A DNA stretch of 64,000 nt from a bacterium (GTDB lineage: Bacteria; Auribacterota; Tritonobacteria; UBA1439), in the NCBI GenBank assembly GCA_028716845.1, contig JAQUPF010000001.1, positions 311,590 to 375,589 on the forward strand, given 5' to 3'. The translations under genes were made by a program, and so were the position numbers. The notes beneath the pieces are model-generated. The model was given only the letters and a program-made list of their open reading frames with translations. It made no database searches and was not told the origin of the DNA. This document shows, piece after piece, positions 37,150 through 44,505 of this stretch (its first letter is position 1; every line of letters begins with the position of its first letter).

Positions 37150-38232
37150 ATGACGCCGATCGGGACACGCATGGAAATGCAGTCGGCGCTGGTCGCGCTG
37201 CTGCTCCCCTGCGCCGCCCTGGCGGCTGATCCGTGGCCGGGGGGCCCGGGGACCGACATCGGCGGCAACCTCCCCTCCCCGTGCGAGCCGAGCGGCGTCG
37301 TCTGGCACACGCGCCTCGAGCGGCTGTTCGTCGCGAGCGACGACGGCCGGGTCATCCGGATGGACGCCGACGGGAACGGCGTGACATCCCGGTCGCCCGG
37401 GGGCGACATCGAGGGGATCGCGGTCGCCGACGCGGACACCGATTACATCTACCTCGGCATCGAGCACCCCGACTCGATCAGGGAGTTCGACGTGGCGGAG
37501 GGGGCGCTGACGGGGAAGTCGTGGGACCTCACCCCCTGGATGCAGAGCGCGAGCAGCAACCTCGGCCTCGAGGCGCTCACCTTCATCCCGAACGGCCACC
37601 ACCCATATGCCGACGGCGGCTCGGGCGGCCTTTTCTACGCGGGCCTCCAGGAGGACGGGAGGATCTACGTCTTCGACGTGGACCTCTCGACCGGCGGCGC
37701 CGTGTCGCACGTCGACGTGATCACGCCCGTCGCGGGCAGGGCCGACCTCTCCGGCCTCCACTACGCGACGGAGACCCGGACGCTCTACGCGGTGTTCGAC
37801 GGTTCAAGCCGGATCCGCGAGATGACCGCGGGCGGGTCGTTCATCGCCGAGTATGAGCTGCCGGGGAGCGGCCAGGAGGGGGTGACGGTGGTCCCGTCAT
37901 GCCCCTCCGGATCGGCGGCGGTCTCCATCGCCGAGGACTCCGGCGGTGTCGTCCGGTACGACGGCTACCCGGTCGCGTGCGCCGACGTCGACGCCGACGG
38001 CCTGTCCGACGTCGAGGAGGCCCTCCTCGGGACGGATCCCGACTCGCCGGACACCGACGGCGACGGCTTCAGCGATTCGATCGAGCATTTCTGCGGGAGC
38101 GACCCGCTCCTCGAGACGAGCGTTCCCGACCCGCTCGCCGTCAACTTCCAGCCCGGCGCCGCCCGCATCCCCGCCCGCCACTGCCCCGACGCGGGCGCCG
38201 CCTTCTCCCCGCGCGGCCACGGCTGGCTGTAG
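37150..38232 (+). CDS. SdiA-regulated/phytase-like beta-propeller with type-3 repeats and FQP-GW tail
   Basis: 360 residues from ATG 37150; ATG 37171 is a plausible alternative giving a cleaner signal peptide (ALVALLLPCAALAA). The propeller part (about 30-275) shows the pattern of the SdiA-regulated (YjiK) family: PSGVVWHTRLERLFVASDDG, DIEGIAVADADTDYIYLGIE, LGLEALTFIPNG, DLSGLHYATETRTLYAVFD and QEGVTVV. Two type-3 calcium repeats (DVDADGLSD, DTDGDGFSD) and the tail VNFQP...RGHGWL follow. Such propellers bind or hydrolyse small ligands; no catalytic set is evident. Its C-terminus is built like those of the C25, MBL and S8 proteins 10-15 kb upstream. Confidence 0.75.
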   Translation: MTPIGTRMEMQSALVALLLPCAALAADPWPGGPGTDIGGNLPSPCEPSGVVWHTRLERLFVASDDGRVIRMDADGNGVTSRSPGGDIEGIAVADADTDYIYLGIEHPDSIREFDVAEGALTGKSWDLTPWMQSASSNLGLEALTFIPNGHHPYADGGSGGLFYAGLQEDGRIYVFDVDLSTGGAVSHVDVITPVAGRADLSGLHYATETRTLYAVFDGSSRIREMTAGGSFIAEYELPGSGQEGVTVVPSCPSGSAAVSIAEDSGGVVRYDGYPVACADVDADGLSDVEEALLGTDPDSPDTDGDGFSDSIEHFCGSDPLLETSVPDPLAVNFQPGAARIPARHCPDAGAAFSPRGHGWL

Positions 38233-38247
38233 GCCCCCCGGCGGAAC

Positions 38248-38360
38248 GATGAACCCCGAGCCACGGATTGAAACGGATCAGTACGGATACTCACGGATCC
38301 GACCTCAAGCATATCAGTGGGAATCCGTAATCATCCGTGAAAATCCGCGGTGGATTGTTT
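38248..38360 (+). repeat. CGGAT-phased intergenic repeat (family X, copy 3)
   Basis: CGGAT at 38264, 38274, 38284 and 38294, then AATCCGTAATCATCCGTG and AATCCGCGGTGGATTG. TATAAT at 38423-38428 just beyond may be the -10 of the following ATP-grasp gene; no clear -35 was found. Confidence 0.85.
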
Positions 38361-38465
38361 CTTCAGTCGGCGGATGAGGCGCGCGTCTTCACTTCGCGCT
38401 GGCGCGCGGCGCGTCGCGCGTTTATAATCGTTACCGGCCGTGCCACGGATGCGAGGCGGACGCGC

Positions 38466-39485
38466 GTGAAGAAGCTCAGGATCACGATCCTCTACGATCG
38501 CTCCCCCGACCAGTCGGACGAGAAGGAGCACGAGCTCGCGATGGCGGGGACGGGCGAGGACGCGCACCACCACCTCGTCGAGCACCTCTCGAAGGCCGGC
38601 CACGACGTCGCCCTCCACGGCGTCCACGACGACGTGAAGGCCCTCATCGCGGCGATCGAGTCCCGGCAGCCGGAGATCGTCTTCAACCTCTGCGAATCGT
38701 TCCGCGGGGACTCGGCGATGGAGTTCCACATCCCCGCGCTCCTCGAGATGCTCGGCGCGCGGTACACCGGCTCCGGTCCCGGGGCGATCATGCTCGCCCT
38801 CGACAAGGGCCTCGCGAAGAAGGTCCTCGCCTACCACGGCCTCTGGTCCGCCGATTTCACGGTGTACCCGCGGGGCCAGTTCGACATCCGCCCGTCGAAG
38901 CTCCGCTTCCCGCTCATCGTCAAGCCCCTCACCGAGGACGCCTCCATCGGCATCGCCGAGAGCTCCGTCGTGCGGAACGACGACGCCCTCGCCGCCCGCA
39001 TCTCGTACGTGCACGAGAAGATCGGCTGCGCCGCCCTCGTCGAGGAATACATCGAGGGGCGGGAGCTCTTCGTGGGCGTCATCGGCAACGACCGGCCGAC
39101 GATCCTCCCCCCGATGGAGCTCGACTTCAGCAAGGCGCCGGACGACAAGCTCAAGGTCTACAGCTTCAAGGCGAAGTTCGACTCCTCCTACAGGGACAAG
39201 TGGGGGATCCAGTCCGTCTTCCCGGAGGACCTGAAGAAGGAGACGCTCGACCGGATCGGGGAGATCACGCGCACCGCCTACACGGCGCTCGGCCTCAGGG
39301 ACTACGGCCGTGTCGACCTCATGCTCGCACCGGACGGCGCCGTCTACGTCCTCGAGGTGAACCCCAACCCGAACATCGCCGAGAACGAGGACCTCCCGAA
39401 CGCCGCCGCCCAGACCGGACTCGGCTACGCGGAGTTCGCCGAGAAGATCATCAAGATCGCCCTCGACCGGTACCGGAACGGCTGA
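38466..39485 (+). CDS. D-alanine-D-alanine ligase-like ATP-grasp protein, paralogue 1
   Basis: 339 residues from GTG 38466 (KKLRITILYDRSP...), with GAGG about 10 nt upstream. Ddl-type features: IVFNLCESFRGDSAMEFHIPALLEMLGARYTGSGP (about 76-110), the ATP-grasp lysine in PLIVKPLTEDASIGI, EEYIEGRELFVGVIG, and the metal ligands in RVDLMLAPDG...VLEVNPNPNI. It lacks the HGxxGEDG loop of true Ddl, so it probably joins other amino acids or peptides. It stands alone between repeat blocks. A related gene in the lysine-aminomutase cluster lies 6 kb downstream. The pairing of these two ligases is discussed under findings. Confidence 0.8.
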   Translation: MKKLRITILYDRSPDQSDEKEHELAMAGTGEDAHHHLVEHLSKAGHDVALHGVHDDVKALIAAIESRQPEIVFNLCESFRGDSAMEFHIPALLEMLGARYTGSGPGAIMLALDKGLAKKVLAYHGLWSADFTVYPRGQFDIRPSKLRFPLIVKPLTEDASIGIAESSVVRNDDALAARISYVHEKIGCAALVEEYIEGRELFVGVIGNDRPTILPPMELDFSKAPDDKLKVYSFKAKFDSSYRDKWGIQSVFPEDLKKETLDRIGEITRTAYTALGLRDYGRVDLMLAPDGAVYVLEVNPNPNIAENEDLPNAAAQTGLGYAEFAEKIIKIALDRYRNG

Positions 39486-39502
39486 TCCCCGCCCGGCCGC
39501 GC

Positions 39503-40783
39503 TCAGAGGACCCGGGCCGCGGCGACGGGCGAGGGGGGCGGACCGCCCGGCCGCCCCTTCCGCCGCTCCTCGAGGAGGATCGCCCGCCGGAAGAGCGCCG
39601 CCGCCTCGCCGTGCCGGTGGTACCCCCCCTGCCGCGAGAGCGCCTCCCCGAGCATCCGGTGCGCCTCCGGGTCGTCGGGGGAGAGCCGCGCCGCCTCCCG
39701 GAACTGGACTTCGGCGGCCGCGTGGTCGCCGGCCCGGTGGAGGATGAGGCCGAGGCCGAATCGGGCCGGTCCGTGCGACGGCCGCTCGGCCACGACGCCG
39801 GCGAGGAGGCGCCGGGCCTCCGTCTCCCTCCCGCGGGCCGACAGGCAGTCGGCGAGGAGGCACCGGGCATGGACGTCCCCCGGGCGGACGCGCAGCGCCC
39901 GCTCCAGGAGCCGGGCCGCCGCGTCGAACTCGCCCCGCCTCGCCTTCAGCCCCGCCGCCTCGCGGAGCGCGTCGACGAACGTCGGCTGGATGCGGGCGGC
40001 CCGCTCGAACGCCGACTCGGCGAGCGCCCGGCGGTCGAGGGAGAGCCACACCATCCCCTCCCGGAAGACGGGGTGGGCGAACGACGGATCGAGCCGCGCC
40101 GCTTCCGAGAAGAGCCGGAGGGCGGCGTAGGGTCGGCGCTCGCCCGCCGCGGCGATGCCCGCCAGGTACCGGGCGTCGGCGGACGCCGGGAAATCCTCCG
40201 CGAGCGCCTCCGCCTCCCGCAGCGCGCCGGCGGTGTCGCCGCCCCTGTGCAGGATGAGGGCGCGGGAGAAGCGCTCCAGCATGCCGGCGGGCATCCGGGG
40301 GGGCGGCTCCGCCTTCCCGCCGGGGCAGGCCCTCGCGGCGGCGAACTCGGCGAGCGCCGGGAACGAATCCGCGCCCGAGACATCCGCCCTGAACACAGCC
40401 GGCGCGCCGAGGGGCGCCCCCCCCGCATAGAAGGTGACCGCGAACGACGCCCCGCCCCCGCCGTCGAGGCGCTCGAACCTTCCGAGCAGGTACCGTCCCG
40501 CGCCGGCGCGCGAGCACTCCTCCTCGATCCGATCGAGTCGCGGGAGGCCGGCCGCGTCGTAGCAGCGATCGATGAACGCGCGCGGGGGCGAATCGGGCAG
40601 GACCGCGTCGCAGGCGCCGGCGGCGTTGATCGCGCGCGCGACCAGGTACGGGACGCCGGCGGAGAGCGCGGGCTCGTCACCCGCCTTCCGGCCGGCGGGG
40701 GCGAGATCGCCCGAGAGGACGGTCCCCGCGGCGGGCCGCGTCGAGGCGGCGGCGAGGCAGCAGGCGATCAGGACGCGTCGCAC
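39503..40783 (-). CDS. Secreted tetratricopeptide-repeat protein
   Basis: 426 residues from GTG 40783, with GGGGGA about 6 nt upstream and a TATAAT at 40811-40816. Signal peptide about 1-20 (VLIACCLAAASTRPAAG). Residues 30-175 form an unrecognised domain (VPYLVARAINAAGACDAVLP, GAGRYLLGRFERLDGG) that looks like a lipoprotein-type or CsgG-like beta sheet, though I cannot confirm this. Residues 185-410 hold about six TPRs with the usual W/L-G-A-P spacing (YAALRLFSEAARLDPSFA, AARLLERALRVRPGDV, AEVQFREAARLSPDDP). TPRs are scaffolds for protein contacts, so a periplasmic assembly role is possible. It is convergent with the ATP-grasp gene, with a 17-bp gap. Confidence 0.75.
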   Translation of the reverse strand: MRRVLIACCLAAASTRPAAGTVLSGDLAPAGRKAGDEPALSAGVPYLVARAINAAGACDAVLPDSPPRAFIDRCYDAAGLPRLDRIEEECSRAGAGRYLLGRFERLDGGGGASFAVTFYAGGAPLGAPAVFRADVSGADSFPALAEFAAARACPGGKAEPPPRMPAGMLERFSRALILHRGGDTAGALREAEALAEDFPASADARYLAGIAAAGERRPYAALRLFSEAARLDPSFAHPVFREGMVWLSLDRRALAESAFERAARIQPTFVDALREAAGLKARRGEFDAAARLLERALRVRPGDVHARCLLADCLSARGRETEARRLLAGVVAERPSHGPARFGLGLILHRAGDHAAAEVQFREAARLSPDDPEAHRMLGEALSRQGGYHRHGEAAALFRRAILLEERRKGRPGGPPPSPVAAARVL

Positions 40784-40856
40784 GGCGGTTCCCCCGGTGG
40801 CGGCACTCCCATTATACCCCGTTCTCGCCGCGCCGATACGCGAAGATCGGCAGCAA

Positions 40857-41000
40857 TATGAACCCCGAGCCGCGGATTGAAACGGATCATTACGGATATT
40901 CACGGATCCGACTTCAATCGTATCAGTGGGAATCCGTAATCATCCGTGAACATCCGTGGTGGATTGGTTCTTTGAAAGAGGTGCTTCGGCTCTTCACGCC
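40857..41000 (+). repeat. CGGAT-phased intergenic repeat (family X, copy 4)
   Basis: CGGAT at 40873, 40883, 40893 and 40903; then AATCCGTAATCATCCGTG, GGTGGATTGGTTC and AAAGAGGTGCTTCGGCTC. The inverted copy at 31930-32062 includes the last word too, so the unit is about 134 bp. Confidence 0.85.
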
Positions 41001-41041
41001 GGCCGCGGTGGATTTGTTCATCGCGGCCGCGGCGAAAGGAA

Positions 41042-41070
41042 TGGACAGCGCCCGGTCGAAAATATACAGT
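41042..41070 (+). promoter_or_regulatory. Predicted promoter of tRNA-Gly
   Basis: TGGACA (41042-41047), 17 bp, TACAGT (41065-41070); transcription would start a few bases before the mature tRNA 5' end at 41085. Confidence 0.55.
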
Positions 41071-41084
41071 ATGGGGTCCGGCGC

Positions 41085-41158
41085 GCGGGCGTAGCTCAAT
41101 GGCAGAGCCCCAGCCTTCCAAGCTGGTTATGTGGGTTCGATTCCCATCGCCCGCTCCA
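41085..41158 (+). tRNA. tRNA-Gly (anticodon TCC)
   Basis: Full cloverleaf: acceptor GCGGGCG/CGCCCGC, D arm GCTCAATGGCAGAGC, anticodon stem CCAGC/GCTGG around the loop CTTCCAA (TCC), variable loop, and T arm TGGG-TTCGATT-CCCA. CCA is encoded at 41156-41158. The discriminator base is T. Confidence 0.97.
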
Positions 41159-41218
41159 TCGCCGCAGGGATTCGGGAATAGGGACGAGGGGAGAGAGGCT
41201 CTCCGTGGCGGCGCACTG

Positions 41219-42682
41219 ATGCGATTGGGGCTCGTATTCAATCCGTTCTCGTACAAGCTGCACGAGGAGAACCTCCGCGTCGTCCAGCGGTTCTTCGGCC
41301 TCTTCCCGCCGCTCTCCCTCGCCTGGGTGGCGGCCATCGCCGAGAAGGCCGGCCACGAGGTCGCCATCGTCGACGCCCGCACCCTCCGGCTCACGAAGGA
41401 GGAGACGCTCGAACGCCTCCGCCGCTTCTCCCCGGACATCATCGGCTTCATGATGACGACCTACATGTTCCGGGAGACGCTCGAGTGGATCCGCTTTCTC
41501 AGGGAGCGGCTCAAGGTTCCGGTCCTCGTCGGCGGCTACAACCTCCGCGTCTACCCGGTGGAGTCGCTCATGCCGGAGGAGATCGACTTCGGCTGCGTCG
41601 AGCACGCCTACCACACCGTCCCCAAACTGCTCGAGGAGCTCGAGGGCGGCCGGCGGTTCGCGGACGTCCCCGGCCTCGCGTACAAGGAGAACGGCCGCGT
41701 GATCGTCACGCCGCACGACCTCCCGATCGACTTCGACAAGTTCCCGAACCCCGCCCGGCACCTCCTCCCCAACGAGCTCTACGCGGAGTTCCCCACCGAG
41801 CGGCGGAACTTCACGGTCATGGTGACGTCGCTCGGCTGCCCGCGCCGGTGCGGCTTCTGCGAGGCGGGCGGCACCCGCTACGCCCCCCGCCGCCCGGAGA
41901 CCGTCGTGGCCGAGGTCGAGGAGTGCTGCACGAAGCACGGCGTCCGCGAGATCGACATCTTCGATTACGAGTTCCCCGTCAACCGGCGGCGGACGCTCGA
42001 GATCTGCCGCCTCATGAAGGAGAAGCGGCTCGACGTCGAGTGGGCCTGCCGCGCCCGCGTGGACTCGATGGACGAGCACCTCCTCCGGGAGATGAAGGAG
42101 GCCGGCTGCCGGCGGATCTACTACGGCCTGGAGTCGGGCGTCCAGGAGATCCTCGACCGGGTGAACAAGGGGATCACCCTCCGCCAGGTGCAGGACACCG
42201 TCCGCCTCACGAAGGAGACGGGGATCCGCCCCCTCGGATTCTTCCTCGTCGGCGCCCCCGGCGAGACGCGCGAGACGTTCCGCCGGACGGTCGCCTTCGC
42301 CAAGCGGCTCGACCTCGACTACGTCCAGTTCTCCAAGACGCTCGCCAAGCCCCTCACCCCCCTCTGGCGGGAGATGGTCCGGGAGACGGGCTACGACTAC
42401 TGGCGCGAGTACATTCTCGGCAACGTCCCCGACATGCCGCTCCCGCGGCCGTGGACCGGGCTGGGCAACGAGGAGATCGACCGCCTCGCCCACCGCGCCT
42501 ACCTGAGCTTCCACAGCCGGCCGCTCTACCTGCTCCGCTCGGCGCTCCGGTTGCGCTCCTGGAGCGAGTTCAGGCGCAAGTTCCGCGCGTGGCTTGAGAT
42601 GCGCTTCTCGCAGGAGCAGGTCTCGACGCTCGACCATGCCTTCTCCGCCTACCACGACGAGCAGATCCACCTCCCGCACTAG
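41219..42682 (+). CDS. B12-binding-domain radical SAM protein
   Basis: 487 residues from ATG 41219, 60 bp after the tRNA. The N-terminal half is a cobalamin-binding-like Rossmann domain (about 1-150: PPLSLAWVAAIAEKAGHEVAIVDA, IIGFMMTTYMFRE, VPVLVGGY). The radical SAM core has the CxxxCxxC cluster motif (SLGCPRRCGFC, about 206-213) and the IYYGLESGVQEILDRVNKGIT, GFFLVGAPGET blocks typical of the BchE/MiaB-like Elp3 fold. Such enzymes methylate or rearrange unactivated carbons. The substrate is unknown; many work on lipids, hopanoids or antibiotics. Its end overlaps the proposed start of the following histidine kinase. Confidence 0.88.
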   Translation: MRLGLVFNPFSYKLHEENLRVVQRFFGLFPPLSLAWVAAIAEKAGHEVAIVDARTLRLTKEETLERLRRFSPDIIGFMMTTYMFRETLEWIRFLRERLKVPVLVGGYNLRVYPVESLMPEEIDFGCVEHAYHTVPKLLEELEGGRRFADVPGLAYKENGRVIVTPHDLPIDFDKFPNPARHLLPNELYAEFPTERRNFTVMVTSLGCPRRCGFCEAGGTRYAPRRPETVVAEVEECCTKHGVREIDIFDYEFPVNRRRTLEICRLMKEKRLDVEWACRARVDSMDEHLLREMKEAGCRRIYYGLESGVQEILDRVNKGITLRQVQDTVRLTKETGIRPLGFFLVGAPGETRETFRRTVAFAKRLDLDYVQFSKTLAKPLTPLWREMVRETGYDYWREYILGNVPDMPLPRPWTGLGNEEIDRLAHRAYLSFHSRPLYLLRSALRLRSWSEFRRKFRAWLEMRFSQEQVSTLDHAFSAYHDEQIHLPH

Positions 42683-44153
42683 GGCGGGGGGGAGCGGCGG
42701 GGAGGCCGCCGCGCCGCTTCTCGCGCGCGGGATCGCCCTCCTCGACGCCGGCATCGTCATCCTCGACCGCCGCCACAGGGCGCGCTGGGCGAACCGCGCC
42801 GCGGCGCGCCTCCTCGGCTCGAACCCCGCCGGGGCGGACTTCCGCCGTTTCGTCAGGGACATCCTCTCCCCCGCGGCGACGGACGGCCGCCGCTACGCGC
42901 GGTCGGTCCTCGCCGCCTACCGCGCCGGCACGCGCATCGGCGGCCTCCGGCTCGAGCTGCCGCGCGGCCCGGGGCGGCGGGCGAGGATCCTCCGGCACCG
43001 GAGCGTGCCGTTCGGCCGCGGGGCGGCGGCCGGAAGGATCGAGCAGTTCACCGACGTGACCGCCGGGGAGGAGGCGCGCCGCGCGCGCCGCTTCTCCGGC
43101 GAGCGGTACCGCGTTCTCGCCGAGCGCGCGAACGAGGGGCTGTCGTACTCGGACGAGGAGGGGATCATCCGGTACGCGAACAGGGGCCTCCGCGACATGC
43201 TCGGCTACCGGCGCGGCGGGCTGATCGGGCGGAGCGTCGCGGAGTTCCTCGACGAGACGGGGCAGGAGGTCCACGCGCGCCAGATGCGCCGGCGGGCGCG
43301 GGGGGAGCCGTCGCGCTACGAGCTCCGCCTCCGGTCCGCGCGGGGGGAGATGGTGCCGATGCGCGTCGCCGCCGTGCCGGTGTTCGACGAGGCGGGGCGG
43401 TTCCGCGGCGGCTACGCGGTCTTCACCGACCTCCGCGAGCGCGAGCGCGTCGAGCGGATGCGGGAGGAGATCCACCGCGAGTCGTCGCACCGTCTCAAGA
43501 CGCCCGCGGCCAAGATCGGCATGGGGCTCAATCTCCTGAAGCGGCACGTCGGCCCCGGGGGGCCGGCGGAGGCGCGCCTGGGGCTGGATATGATCGAGAC
43601 GGAGCTCGATCGGATGCGGCGGAACACGGACTCGCTCCTCGAGCTCTCCCTCATCGAGGCGGGCGGCGCGGCCGCGAGGCGCGAGCGGTTCGATCTGGCG
43701 GCGCTCCTCGACGATCTCGCCGCGCGGTTCCTGCCCGCGGCGCGCCGGAAGGGGATCCGGATCGAGGTCTCCACACCCGGCGGCCGCCTTCCCGTCGACG
43801 CCGACCGGGACCGGCTCGATCTCCTCCTCAGGAACGTCCTTGATAACGCGGTCGCCTTCTCGCGCCGCGGCACGATCGCCGTGACCGCCGCGAGGCGGGG
43901 CGGCGGGACGTCGGTATCCGTCAGGGACGAGGGGCGTGGGATCGAGCCCGCGTACCTGGAGCGGATGTTCGACCGGAACTTCCAGCGGTACCCCGGCGAG
44001 CCGGGGGCGGGGATCGGCCTCGCGGCCTGCCGGGCGATCGCGTCCCTCCACGGCGGGCGCATCCGGGCGGAGTCGGAGGGGAAGGGCAGGGGTGTGACGA
44101 TCCGGCTGTGGCTTCCCGACGCCGGGATGAGGTCGCGCCGGAGGAAAAAATGA
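42636..44153 (+). CDS. PAS-domain sensor histidine kinase (cytoplasmic)
   Basis: About 505 residues if the ATG at 42636 is used; this overlaps the radical SAM gene by 47 nt. No start has a good ribosome site, and the first 25 residues (Ser/Thr/Arg-rich) look non-native, so the true start may be nearer 42700. Domains: PAS (about 35-140, ending EQFTDVT), PAS (about 150-275, YRVLAERANEGLSYSDEEG, ending FTDLRERER), HisKA with the phospho-acceptor His in ESSHRLKTPAAK (about 284), and HATPase (LLRNVLDNAV, DEGRGIEP, GAGIGLAACRAI). There are no membrane helices and no response regulator next to it, so it is an orphan kinase. Confidence 0.83.
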   Translation: MPSPPTTTSRSTSRTRAGGSGGEAAAPLLARGIALLDAGIVILDRRHRARWANRAAARLLGSNPAGADFRRFVRDILSPAATDGRRYARSVLAAYRAGTRIGGLRLELPRGPGRRARILRHRSVPFGRGAAAGRIEQFTDVTAGEEARRARRFSGERYRVLAERANEGLSYSDEEGIIRYANRGLRDMLGYRRGGLIGRSVAEFLDETGQEVHARQMRRRARGEPSRYELRLRSARGEMVPMRVAAVPVFDEAGRFRGGYAVFTDLRERERVERMREEIHRESSHRLKTPAAKIGMGLNLLKRHVGPGGPAEARLGLDMIETELDRMRRNTDSLLELSLIEAGGAAARRERFDLAALLDDLAARFLPAARRKGIRIEVSTPGGRLPVDADRDRLDLLLRNVLDNAVAFSRRGTIAVTAARRGGGTSVSVRDEGRGIEPAYLERMFDRNFQRYPGEPGAGIGLAACRAIASLHGGRIRAESEGKGRGVTIRLWLPDAGMRSRRRKK

Positions 44154-44162
44154 AAAAAGATA

Positions 44163-44191
44163 TTGACATATAGGCATCACGATGCTAGTAT
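44163..44191 (+). promoter_or_regulatory. Predicted sigma-70 promoter in an AT-rich gap
   Basis: TTGACA (44163-44168), 17 bp, TAGTAT (44186-44191). The surrounding 44154-44310 is far more AT-rich than the rest of the window and contains a T8 run and the short palindrome ACATAACTATGT (44226-44237). It would drive the RHH/ATP-grasp/GNAT/KamA genes. Confidence 0.65.
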
Positions 44192-44316
44192 GTCTGGAGA
44201 ATGGCGATTTTTTTTCACATGGTGCGACATAACTATGTAATGATGCGGATATGTCATGAGTTAATCGCATGGCCCACGCCCCAAGGGGCGATTGCCGAAG
44301 AAAGGTGATGCGGTCA

Positions 44317-44496
44317 ATGAAAAAGCGAACGACCATCTACCTGGACGAGGATCTGCACAAGAAGGTCCGCATGCTCGCCGTCAGGGAGAACACGACGATG
44401 GCGAAGATTTTCGTCCAGGCGCTCAAGCGCTACCTGGCGGAGATCCAGGAGGATCCGCGCCAGGAGAAGTTCGCCCAGCTCCTCGGGAGACCGTAG
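44317..44496 (+). CDS. Ribbon-helix-helix DNA-binding protein
   Basis: 59 residues from ATG 44317, with AGGTGA 8 nt upstream (ATG 44308 is an alternative). The N-terminal beta strand KKRTTIYLDEDLHKKVRMLA and the following helices (MAKIFVQALKRYLAEI) match the RHH/CopG family of small dimeric repressors and antitoxins. No toxin gene is next to it; the next gene, 9 bp downstream, is an ATP-grasp ligase. It may regulate the cluster by binding the palindromes in the AT-rich gap upstream. Confidence 0.8.
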   Translation: MKKRTTIYLDEDLHKKVRMLAVRENTTMAKIFVQALKRYLAEIQEDPRQEKFAQLLGRP

Positions 44497-44505
44497 AGGC
44501 CCCCC

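Noticed and set aside
44317-44496. Toxin-antitoxin module
   Set aside because: The RHH protein is antitoxin-like, but no toxin-sized partner lies on either side; the next gene is an ATP-grasp enzyme.
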